Part shown: piece by piece, positions 54,807 through 64,000 of the stretch | Numbering within the stretch: position 1 is the first letter of the stretch | How the letters are laid out: each line of letters begins with the position of its first letter | Origin: Deroplatys truncata | Lineage: Eukaryota > Arthropoda > Insecta > Mantodea > Mantidae | Reading direction: 5' to 3' | DNA length: 64,000 nucleotides | Assembly (NCBI GenBank): GCA_030765065.1 | Contig: CM060981.1 | Span: 225,749,152 to 225,813,151, forward strand | Position numbers and translations under genes: made by a program | Notes under the pieces: generated by a model | Told to the model about the DNA's origin: nothing | The model's database searches: none | The model's input: only the letters and a program-made list of their open reading frames with translations

Positions 54807-54901
54807 AGATGTCCACCGCAGTTGTGGACGAAACGTCTGGGATATCTTTCTTCAGCAGACCACGGCATAACAGCCCGGAAAATCATATTAGTTATAATTA
54901 A
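54720..54901 (+). repeat. 3' terminal repeat of the right PLE copy
   Basis: It contains a TATA-like CACTATAAAGAG (near 54724), then the hammerhead motif and the 3' end 'catattagttataatt'. The inverted counterpart is at 50560-50760. Two 'gccaatcag' CCAAT-type motifs lie just upstream (about 54649 and 54703). Confidence 0.75.
54800..54845 (+). ncRNA. Hammerhead ribozyme motif, right PLE copy
   Basis: CTGAAGA (54803-54809), stem II GTCCAC (54811-54816)/GTGGAC (54824-54829), GAAA (54830-54833), then CGTC with predicted cleavage after 54837. Stem III would be only two base pairs with no loop (AC/GT) and stem I short (CCA/TGG), the minimal form described for PLEs, which is thought to act as a dimer. 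Confidence 0.8.
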
Positions 54902-54913
54902 GCATGTATAACA

Positions 54914-55416
54914 ATTTGATTTATGTGGTCATTAAACATCCAGTTCTCGCTTACTTGGATTCCAAGGTCAGTATGAGATTGCATATGCGGTAAAGGTTTG
55001 CATTCATTATGTAAACTGTTTTACTGGATACATTTCCTCTGGATATGCATATTACACAGTACTTATTAATATAGAAGAGCAGGCTTTTTTTACAGTCCTT
55101 CAATATATACTATGAATGTAACAGGATGTCATGATCAACGCTAGCAAAAGCCTTAGAAAAGTCTGTATTTAGCATCAACACGCATCTGCTGATTAAATGA
55201 ATTGTCAATAAATTGCGTAAACTTCATCATGCTAGATAAGGTAGGCCTTTTAGGTAGAAAAATAAAACATGTTCGTTGTCAGATATGTAATTTTTATACA
55301 CCTAAAAACACGACTCTATAGAATTTGCTCAAATATCTTAGCCGGAACAGAAATAATGGAACTTGGTATGTAATTTTCAATTCTAAAAGGCTCAACTTTT
55401 CTTTTAAATTCAATTG
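54914..55416. other. No gene recognised
   Basis: AT-rich flank of the PLE dimer. Confidence 0.4.
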
Positions 55417-55662
55417 AGTTTTATTTATGGAGTTTTCTAACTGCTGTGGCCCTTAGCGTCCCATTTTATATTGGGCGTTAAAAACCGGAAATTTTGAGAG
55501 GTTAGAGGTTCTTTTTACGTACCGTAAATCTACGACATGGGACCACCGGCTTTACTTCCTTTCCGAAGGAAGCCATGCTAAGGATTTTTACGCCCGAAAA
55601 AAAGCCATCGCCCTCCCCCGGGATTGAACCCGCATGGTATCCACTACACCACGGAGAACGGA
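55417..55662 (-). mobile_element. tRNA-derived SINE (family A), best head
   Basis: The minus-strand head at 55662-55615 has an A-box-like TGGTGTAGTGG and a B box GGGTTCAATCCC, both well kept. The body and the tail (TTTTATTTATGG on the plus strand) match 8010, 13546 and 21760. It lacks a clear TSD. Confidence 0.85.
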
Positions 55663-55787
55663 ATTACACAGCCTTTGTTAAGTTTCGACTTGTAAGGATA
55701 TGGTTGTTTCATAAAAGGCACAACGGACGTTCTAGTATTTCCGCACAGCCCTTTAAATGGTGATATGCCCTCTTGACCACTTGATTT

Positions 55788-57226
55788 TTACTTTCTCTAC
55801 CACATAAGGAATAGCTAGAGAAGGTATTGCGTTCCACTCAAAAAGTTCAATATCGAAATTTCACCGGAAATACATGTTTTAAGTACCCCTGATTACAAAT
55901 AAAGCATTTTTGCTAACATATCCGTGTAAGCTATCACTGTTTGACTGTGAACAGCATAACTCAAAAACGAAAAGCCGGATAAATGCCAAACTTGGTACTT
56001 AGGTTCCAGTAACTTCCAGCAATGAGGCACGATCCCTCGCATGGAAAATTTTTTGACAATTTTAATTCTATAAAAATGTTTTTAGCGATTGTCATTAAAA
56101 TACAGTATATTGTAGATATTTACATGAAAAATAAAATATATATCTTGAATTTTCTGGGAATAGCCTATGAAGTCCTCTTCATCGGGAAGGAATTTTGTAT
56201 AATCTTGTATAAGTGGTAAACATTAAGCGATAGACCAAAAAGTACTACACAAAAAACGTAGATTTCTTTAAAACACACAATGCATTGGAAATAAGTTTCT
56301 TTTGTGGCTTAAGCCATTTTGAGATATCCGTTGTTAAACGTTTGAATTCATTTCTTGAAGTCCTTTCAACATTCAGTTGTTTCTCGTTGCATGGAAACAG
56401 TATGGAATTATAAGGCCAGCATATAGCGTTCAGTTAGTAAACATTTGACTATCGCTATTCCTTTGTATCCATAAAGAAATGTATCAAGTAGTTATTTCTG
56501 CAAACGTTTATTTGGATTAAATGTAGTAGATAGAAAAAATCTGATGTGTTGCACTCACATAACCTTCTCTACTCTTGTACAAACTATTTTTACAAACGCC
56601 TATTCTCCATCTACTTTATATTAATCGAGGTAAATATTTGCTAATTTTCTGTAGGTGCAAGGGGAATATGGTAGGTTTTAAGCGATATTCAGATCTTTTA
56701 AGACATTGTTGCTATTTGGACATTCCATTCTCTTTGCATGTCCAGGACATAAAAAAACAAATAAGAAACTCCCATTTGAGAAAAGGTATAAGTATTGGAA
56801 AAATTAAACAAATAACAAGGAACATCTTGGAAATGGTTACTTCACAAAAGAATTATATGACAGAAGTTGTGTGTTTTAACGAGCTCTATATTTTTTTGTG
56901 TAGTAAAACTTTGTCTATCCCTTACGGTTTACCAGCTATGCAAAAGCCATTCAGAAAGAAGAGAACTTTTAGAGACATTCCTATAAAATTCAAGATATAC
57001 GTTTTATTTGTCTTCAAAATATCTTAGAGTATATGGTATTTTAATCAAAATCGTTAGAGCTATTTTTGAGAAAATCAAAATTTTCGAAACATATTCCATG
57101 TGAAGGTTATTCTGGGGTAGTCTTGAAAATCTTCGTGTGACATCTTTGAAAGATACTGAATAGGAATACCAAGTTTGGTATTTATCCGACTTTTCGTTTT
57201 TGAGTTATGCTGTTCACAGTCGTGTG
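55788..57226. repeat. Two R9 copies tail to tail
   Basis: The plus copy (55788-56539) starts TTTACTTTCTCTACCAC and loses its last ~50 bp. The minus copy starts at 56540 with TCTGATGTGTTGCACTCAC and runs to about 57226, where its 5' end is missing. The two copies abut directly. Confidence 0.8.
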
Positions 57227-57788
57227 AATTTAGCAAATGACTTAACACGAATAAAATAATTTCGCCAAATTACTTTAATTTCACCATTAACCACTATGAT
57301 AACTTCATGTAATACGTTAGGCAAAACATGTGCAGCGCTCAGATTTTATCTAATTCGACCAATTTGTAACCAAAGTAATAAAAGTAATATTCTTGTGATA
57401 GAGGCAGAGAGAGAGAGAGTGAGTGTGACTGGCGTTGATTTCAAGGTAGATTCATAGCAGAAACTATTTGGACAATTTTTGCATAGACTTTACCATTCAT
57501 TTCTCACCACTACTGCAGGGTACTAATCTACCTACAGAAAGAACTAAATTGTTCAACATCCACAGTGGCTATTTTTCTCTCAAAATATAAAAACACTATT
57601 CATTCCTTTCATAATACCTGTTCTCATTCTTATCCTATCTTCAAACAGATGTTAGGGGAAATAAACGAATAAATTACGCTCAGAATTGTATAAAAATGTG
57701 CTGCACAATGTACCTTAAAAACCTGAAAGCTTTACATAATAATTTATGACACACATTTGGTTTTCAACCAGAGAAATGCAAAGTCTCT
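57227..57788. other. No gene recognised; (GA)n
   Basis: A short GA microsatellite lies at about 57403-57422. Confidence 0.4.
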
Positions 57789-57799
57789 AAAAAGAATAT

Positions 57800-58156
57800 T
57801 CATTCACTGTTTAACCTCATCTTATGTAGGACTTACACCCCCAGGACTTACAGGCAGGTGCCTGGGGTCAGAGGCCCGTCGAGGAGCAGACACACTCATG
57901 GAGCAGACAGAATGCCCAGGATGGGTGATCAGCCCGATGCCTGGAATGGGATGAAGGAAGTAGTTGAAACGAAATGATGGCGAAATGGAAAGGCGATGAT
58001 GGAGCAGTCGGTGGAATGAATGGCGAGGGAAACCGGAGAAAACCCGCCCAGACTCCACTTTGTCCACCACAAATCCCACATGCGGGTCCCTGGGATTGAA
58101 CCCGGGCCGCCTCGGTGAGAGGCAAGCGGTCTAACCACTCGTCCACGGCGCTGCCC
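57800..58156 (-). mobile_element. tRNA-derived SINE (family C) with an 11-bp TSD
   Basis: A 357-bp insert flanked by AAAAAGAATAT (57789-57799 and 58157-58167). The minus-strand head reads GTGGACGAGTGGTTAGACCG (A-box region) and CGGGTTCAATCCC (B box), resembling a tRNA of the Leu/Ser class. The body is distinct from families A, B, D and E. Frames read through it are not genes. Confidence 0.9.
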
Positions 58157-58167
58157 AAAAAGAATAT

Positions 58168-58758
58168 AACGTTATAAAAATGTTCAAATCCATAATTATA
58201 ACCAGCAAACACCAATCATTAACATTGTTTCATTATTAAAGTCACGTTGACCAGTGTTATTACTAGGACCGTGTACCCTGACAACGTTTTTACACGTTTT
58301 TACCAGACTTAATAACTGATAAATACCAAGGAGGTATCCTAAACTTATGCCTGGAATGTTTCTTTTCCAAAATTCCTTTCCAAATCACCATTTTATTCCA
58401 TGTATCATCAGTATCACCGCCTGTGGTGCCGGGCGTTAAACACTACTCATTATTCCAGCGTTATTGTACCTATAACTAGCTTAAAGAATAATATGTTTTC
58501 TTAAACCATGATGATTTTTAAATATATGCAAATTGAATTCAGTGAACGAGCAATCCATACTCTTGAAAATTAATCTGAAATGCAAATGGGGTTTCTTGAC
58601 GACTGCTAGGAGCGAAGTAACAGGTGGCACACTGGGCAATTAAAAATGATAAATCCTGCATTAATTGACACTCGTTGGAGAAGGTTCGCATCTCTGGTCT
58701 AGAGAGTTTCCGGTTATAGCGTACGTTCATCACAGCGCTGTTTAAACTATGGAGTAGC
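58168..58758. other. No gene recognised
   Basis: AT-rich spacer. Confidence 0.4.
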
Positions 58759-60000
58759 TTTTTTTTTAAATCACCAATTTAATTTTAATGAAAAATATTT
58801 TAATACACTTTATACAACCATAACTGAAAAATTTACACATTCTTAAGTTATATTGGGAGGAATATGGAAAGAAGAAAACAAATAAAAAGTTATCAACACA
58901 GCACAGAAATTAAAATGGCTTGTATTAGAATAACTTAATAACTATGTTATAATAACAATGTAGCCAACTTGTATCAAAACTGTCTGGCTATGTATGTAAT
59001 ATTTACACAAACACATCACTTCTTATAAATAAAGTATATGAAATGTAAGGTTACATTTAAAAGGGCACTCTTTAATATAAGTTAAAAACTTCTAAGGAAA
59101 TTAATACTGTTCAACAGCAGCATTTTGACAAAAAGCATGACTTCAGGTCCCCCCATCCCAAAACAAAAAACTTATAATTCATATTTCTTTTACACTGCAT
59201 GATTTTCAGACGAAGTCACTGTTGTTCAATAAATATCTTCTTTCATTTGCTCACTCTCAACAAATTAGGAGTTATACAGGCTTCTGAATGTTCCTAATCA
59301 AACAGGATGTTATAAAGTGTATGTGTTCTTGGTCACGGATCCAGCCTTGGTCATTGTGTCTTTGTGAATCTGGTAAAAAATCTGAACATTTCGTCCCAGG
59401 TTCAAACGCGCCTTCAGCTTTCGTCCAATTTCCAAAACACTTTCTTGCTTGCAAGCATCTGCTGTCCAGACGCCAATTTTGTCTCCTTTGGCTCTCACGT
59501 TTACAACCGCACCAGAGTTCTTCACTGTACTCGTCGAAGGCTTCACCAATCAAACATAAGAGTACTTCGAGCCAAAATTTATCTAAGTCATTGTTTCTCG
59601 GTTTTTTTGTCTAAGCTTATCAACCAACGTCCTCCTCTCTTGTTGGCATCGTCCTCCCGCATGGGGCGAATTCCTTCCTTAAAAAGTGAGTAGTCGCTAT
59701 CCTGACGCAGTTCACTTGCCATTTTTATATGATTGTATAAGCTCCAAAAGTCCTCCGCTGTGCGGAAACTCGTTATCTTCTTTTGATTTTGCTCCCAGCT
59801 CTTGGTTCGATCATTTTCGTAGTACCACAGTGTCCAAACATTCTGCAAGGGATGCTTAATCATTAACTCTGCTGGTAAATTCTCAACGATGCCGTCCTCT
59901 TTCTTTTCTATAACCTCCATTTCTTCCAATTTATTTCCAGCCATGTCACACGCTACGCTTCGTGCCTCTCGTCGGTGCTTGTAAACTCAACATAACAGTA
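58759..60000 (-). pseudogene. eIF4E: eIF4E processed pseudogene (retrocopy)
   Basis: On the minus strand, coding runs from ATG at 59944 to about 59310 with no introns. It is followed by ~550 bp of 3' UTR and a poly(A) of nine residues (T run at 58759-58767), the mark of a LINE-mediated mRNA copy. The first 118 codons are intact and give the cap-binding core ('PLQNVWTLWYYENDRTKSW', 'FWSLYNHIK', 'GGRWLISLDK'). A frameshift lies in an A run near 59600, after which 'LDKFWLEVLLCLIGEAFDEY' follows in another frame. A second frameshift (apparently two bases lost) lies near 59535, before 'GAVVNVRAKGDKIGVW'. The C terminus keeps 'GSVTKNTYTL'. eIF4E binds the mRNA cap in translation initiation; this copy cannot encode it. 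The modest divergence suggests a fairly recent event. I found no convincing TSD. Confidence 0.92.
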
Positions 60001-61039
60001 ACGTAATGGATAAAGAAAATCAACGGCGGACGGTATTGAACTCCGAGCTAGGATATAGTATCAACTTTGAAGTTCAGTATTTTCTAAAGAGCTTTAATTT
60101 GGTAAATTATCTGCTTATACATGGAACTGTGATGACATTACCACAGGAAAATCACATTACCCTGAACGGTGATCCATTCATCGCACGAAAAGCTTCCATA
60201 TTGACATCAGCGACACACCAAAAGAGTGTTACTTTATTAAGAGACTACATATTTGGGTAAAACATTTGTTTAAATACACCCTTGCTATGTACATTGAGTT
60301 CCTTTGTTTGTAAGTTGCCCTTTTGTATTATTCGATAAATGTAGTACTTTCTTTTCGGGTGTCGTTTTGGCACTCTCTTTGACCTCTCTCGTTGGAGTCG
60401 AGGACATCTGCAAATCTGAAGCTTCCTGTCGAGTGTGTATGTGTAGTGTTTAACACCTGTTCTCAATGTCACTGGTGGCATTGACTATACACGAAATGAA
60501 ACGACAATTAGGAAAATAAATTTGGAAGGAAACGCTCCAGGTCTGAGTTTAAAGTATCTCCTCAGCAGTTGCCAATTACAAGGACTGAGAAGAACTGAAG
60601 AAAACTCAGCCATGAGGGAGGTCCTGGGGAGATTTGAATAGAGGACCTCTCATTTACAAATCCATACTTAACGACCTCAACTACCAGTGTCGAGCGTTAC
60701 CACTAGACGTCAAGTAGAAATATAACTACTGTTCCTAGATGAAAGGAACAGTAAAGTAAAAAGTAAAACAAATTTCTGGCAATTATTGTTCATTAAATTA
60801 GGTATCGACATTTACTTCCAGATTGATGCCCCCAAGTGATTTTCTACGATATTGATTTTAATATCTTGACTGGGACCTGATTATAGCTCTTGACTGTGAT
60901 GGGGTATTTAGTTCCCTTATTTTTGTGTCAGCTACGTAATTTGCATCTCCAAACGCGATAAACGATCACGGAAGCTAGTCTGTGTCTCTTGAGAAGAGGT
61001 ATAATAACTCTTTACGGCCAAACCATTACCACAGTGTCT
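60001..61039. other. No gene recognised
   Basis: A tRNA-like or SINE-like patch may lie near 60620-60715 but its boxes are too degraded to call. A frame at 60006-60260 has no recognisable domain. Confidence 0.35.
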
Positions 61040-61490
61040 ACTCTAGATCGTCATAATACTGGCTAGAATGACACGAGAAATACAAGGAAGACTTTTCAGG
61101 GACGTGTTGACAAGACTCCATCGCTACCGGTATTCCCTGCAAGCGTCCGCATTCCTCTTAAAAGCTGTATGGCGTTTTATCACCTCACTCAAGGCCAGAG
61201 AACAATTTCTTAGTATTTCGACCTTCAGAGTCTTCAAATTCTTTAATTAACCTTGCTTTTAAGTCAGCATATGGTGTAGATGTAAGCGGTTTCGAAGTAA
61301 AATCTGAAATGTGATCAGAAATTTCGAACCTCGCACATAGTAAAATTTTGTTGTTTCGCTGGCAATATTTGATGTTACCAATTTTGTCTCTATTTGAGTA
61401 AACCACACTGATACATTTTTTTCCTCAAAACATCGATAATTAATTACTACGCTCGTCATTTCTGTGTACGATTCACCTGGATCACGATTA
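61040..61490 (-). pseudogene. gypsy-type Gag fragment, frameshifted
   Basis: One minus-strand frame (61495-61259) keeps 'VWFTQIETKLVTSNIASETT' and 'KFYYVRG'. The next (61406-61185) keeps 'ISDFTSKPLTSTPYADLKA' and 'LIKEFEDSEGRNTKKLFSGL'. Further on, 'GDKTPYSF' and 'RTLAGNTGS' appear in shifted frames. This is the order of the capsid-like domain of retrotransposon Gag proteins. It is not closely related to the Gag at 41.5 kb. No LTRs were found around it. Confidence 0.65.
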
Positions 61491-61594
61491 AACATGTGAA
61501 CATCGAGTATTTCAATGTTCCATAAACAGAGAATGTTAAAAAGCTTCCTGTGTGCTGATATTCCCTCGATGTTGTTTTATATGGTAGTTACTTT

Positions 61595-63092
61595 TTACAT
61601 TCTCTACCACGTATGTACATAGTAGGTAGAGAACATAATGCATTCCACCCAAAATTCGAGTCGAGATTTCAACGGAAATACATGTTTGAGGAACCCTGAA
61701 TACAAAACAAACAAAAAAATATATATTATTACCTTCTCTAATACGTATAGTAAGTAGGGGAAGAATTGCATTCCACCCATAAATTCAATATCGAGATTTC
61801 ACCGGAAATACATGTTTTGAGGCCCTCTGAATCCAAAAAAAGCACTTTTAAATAAAGGTCGCTGTGTGTATGTGTGCGTGTGTGTATGCGTGAGTGAGAG
61901 ACAGTGAACAGCATAACTCAAAAAAGTCGAATAAATACTAAACTTGGTATTTGTGTTTATTACCTTTCAAAAATGTAACATGAACATTTTCAAGAAAATC
62001 TCAACACCCCAGACTACCCCTTATATGGAACATTATTGAAAATTTTTATTTTCTAAAAACAATTCTAACGATTTTGATTAAAATAACGTAAATGAAAGGT
62101 ACTTACCTGGCTAATAAAATGTATATCTTTATTTTTCTTGGAACAGCCTAGGAAGTCCTCTTCATTCGGAAGAGATTTTGTGTAACCTTGTATAACTTGT
62201 AAACGTTAAGCAATAGACGAAAACGTACCACACAAAAATGTAGATTTTTTAGATTAATTTATTAATTTATAACAATTTATTTAAAATAAGCTTTTTGTAG
62301 TATAAGCCACTTCTGAGATATCCATTATAAAAGATTCGAGTTGTTCAATACTTGTCATTGTTTTAAATCCCCATCGATTTTCAGTTATTTCTCGCGATTG
62401 CATGGAAACAGTATGGAATTTTAAGGCCAGCGTATAGCGTACAGTTCTTAAACATTTGACTATCGCTCCTCTCTTTGTATCTATAAAGAAATGTGTAATG
62501 TAGCTATTTTCTACATATTTCTATTTCCATTACATGGAACACTTTTCTAAAACATGGCTCTAACGATTTTGACCAAAATATCGCATACAAAAGTTAGTTA
62601 CATGGAAAATAAAATGTATATATTGAATTTTATGGTAATAACCTGTGAAGTGTTGTTCTTTCGGAGGGAATTTTATGGCAAATGTTAAGCGATAGATGAA
62701 AACGTATCACACAAACAATGTAGATCTCTTTAAAACACACGGTTTACTTAAAATAAGTTTTTCTGTGGTATAAGCGGTTTTTATTATATTCGTTATTAAA
62801 GGCTCGAATAGTTCGTTACTTACTCTTTTAAGTCCCATCCATTTTCAGTTGTTTCTCGCGATTGCACAGAAACAGTATGGAATTTTAAGGCCAGTATATA
62901 GCGTCCAGTTCTTAAGCATTTGGCTATCACTGTTCTCTTTGTATCTATAATGAAATGTGTAATGTATCTAATTTTGCAAAGGTTTATTTAGATTAAAATG
63001 TAGTAGATATAAAAATAAGCATTAGTAAGAATAGTTTGTATGCCCAAATAAACATAAGGTGTAGAGAAAGTCATGTGAATGTATCACATCAG
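61595..63092 (+). repeat. R9 copies: partial 5' unit, then a unit with duplicated 3' part
   Basis: 61595-61722 is a short 5' piece. A new start (TTACCTTCTCTAATACG) at 61729 runs through an R9 body, and near 62520 the sequence steps back to 'tacatggaacacttttc' and repeats the 3' half to ACATCAGC at 63092. Overall it is more diverged than the copy at 34 kb. Confidence 0.75.
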
Positions 63093-63167
63093 CTTTTTCT
63101 TAGGTAAGAGGTAAAACAATTTTCAACGGATTTCTGAAAATTATTAATTATTAAATTAAGGTTCTAA

Positions 63168-63649
63168 ATTGACCGCCAGAGTACAGTAACCGTGCGCGCA
63201 GTTATGGGCCGGTGGTGCAAGCGCAATCCAACTCGCTTACCTGGCAGGTTGGGTGAGATTAATGACCGGTTCTTCCAGAAAATGGTTGCGTAACGAGCTC
63301 ACTATGTGCCACTTCCCCGCATAGGTAATTACCCTTCCAGAAGACTTCTTTGGGCCGGTTCTAGTAACCTCACTTCCTAGAACGTTCCGCCTTGTATACG
63401 GGCTCTATATAAGGGGTTGCTCTTTCCCAGACAGTGCGGTTCAGAGTTAAAAAGCTACTAAAGTGAAAAGTGGACAGCGCTAGCGCAATTAATTGTGAGC
63501 TGTAACTCGAAAAGTTCAGTTGTGATTTAATTCGACGGTACAGTTGTGTTGTGATCAGTATGTATGCCAAAAGTGACGTAAGTGTAAGTTTGTGCTACGC
63601 TAATTAATAAATAAAGGGTTTTGCGAAAGTGGTATTCTGATTTGTTACA
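63168..63649 (+). mobile_element. Short solo LTR (TGTGACCG family)
   Basis: It aligns with 35692-36120 in reverse: 'ttctagaa', 'ctatataag', 'agtgaaaagtggacagcg', 'gtttgtgctacgctaa' and the end 'gatttgttaca'. The TATA-like TATATAAG is at about 63405. The left end is eroded and no TSD is visible. Confidence 0.65.
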
Positions 63650-63758
63650 GTATGCTACTGCTTCGGTTGTACATTGTAATGGTTGAATGCGTTAAGTTAC
63701 ACTACGATGTAGGTTATGTGTAAGGAAAAAAAATACAGACTATTAGTGGAAAAAAAAT

Positions 63759-64000
63759 TCTGATGTGTTACACGCACATGACTTTCTCTACCCTCTATCG
63801 CTTATTAGCGGTTACACAAGTTATTATTACGAAGTTTATTTTCCTGTTTATTTTATTTTAACCGAGACAAACTGTTCCGGAAATAGCTGCGTGGCACATT
63901 TAGTTATAGATACAAAGCAAATAACGATAATCAAATGTTTTATAACTGGATGCTATACGCTGGCCGTAAAATTCCATACTCTTTCTATAACATCGGGAGA
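63759..64000 (-). repeat. R9 copy, cut by the window end
   Basis: It starts TCTGATGTGTTACACGCAC and proceeds through 'gcatacaac'-type R9 3' sequence similar to the 62.4-63.0 kb copy in reverse. It continues past the window. Confidence 0.75.

Larger units (their letters stand above)
50541..54901. mobile_element. Head-to-head dimer of two Penelope-like elements
   Basis: The whole unit is flanked by the perfect 12-bp direct repeat GCATGTATAACA (50529-50540 and 54902-54913). The left copy (minus, 50541-52668) and right copy (plus, 52669-54901) are near-identical inverted repeats meeting at about 52668, so this 4.36-kb unit is a large palindrome. Both copies lack the 5' end of the element and keep the RT and GIY-YIG regions and the 3' terminal repeat with a hammerhead motif. 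The left arm carries about 33 extra nt at its outer end ('gtaggttttcacggccggtg'). Confidence 0.93.

Noticed and set aside
6238..58156. tRNA genes at the A/B-box sites
   Set aside because: All belong to SINE heads followed by SINE bodies. None folds into a complete cloverleaf that I could support.
57826..58215. Frames of up to 115 codons on the minus strand
   Set aside because: They lie within the family C SINE with an 11-bp TSD.

Overview
The window looks like intergenic or intronic DNA from a large, AT-rich arthropod (most likely insect) genome. It is dominated by transposable elements, tRNA-derived SINEs, solo LTRs, Penelope-like elements (PLEs) with hammerhead motifs and decayed Tc1/mariner copies, and it has almost no host coding sequence. 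The order of insect cannot be read from the sequence with confidence. The only host-type coding evidence is one internal exon of a class A GPCR (25313-25612, +) with good splice sites, and an intronless, frameshifted eIF4E retrocopy (58759-60000, -).

Layout. 0-12 kb: a SINE split by a solo LTR, a GC-rich unknown block, an unclassified ~0.9 kb repeat family (called R9 here), more SINEs, a foldback MITE and a Tc1-like element nested in R9. 12-25 kb: an ~0.83 kb repeat (R8), nested foldback and SINE material, a 905-bp TIR element carrying a SINE with a perfect 13-bp TSD, and a second solo LTR. 25-34 kb: the GPCR exon, R8 again, a TSD-flanked inverted pair of PLE terminal repeats with a Jockey-like LINE fragment inside one arm, a decayed DDE transposon, and a third solo LTR. 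34-40 kb: R9, a short solo LTR of another family, and a mariner pseudogene. 40.2-48.8 kb: one nearly intact Ty3/gypsy-type LTR retrotransposon (960-bp LTRs differing at 6 positions, 4-bp TSD, tRNA-Lys-type PBS, gag, pol with PR-RT-RH-IN), inserted into a decayed hAT/BED-like coding fragment. 50.5-54.9 kb: two PLE copies (RT plus GIY-YIG endonuclease) fused head to head into a large palindrome, with hammerhead motifs at both ends and one 12-bp TSD around the whole unit. 55-64 kb: SINEs, more R9 copies including an inverted pair, the eIF4E retrocopy, a gypsy gag fragment and another short solo LTR.

The most notable observation is that the two PLE-derived inverted dimers (27.0-28.8 and 50.5-54.9 kb) share the same architecture. 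Each has one 12-bp TSD around the dimer, outward-facing 3' ends with hammerhead motifs, and the same end asymmetry: the left arm runs about 33 nt further than the right arm. This suggests that insertion as an inverted dimer is a regular outcome of their integration rather than an accident.

Boundaries of repeats were read by eye. Those with a TSD are reliable to a few bases; the others are approximate.
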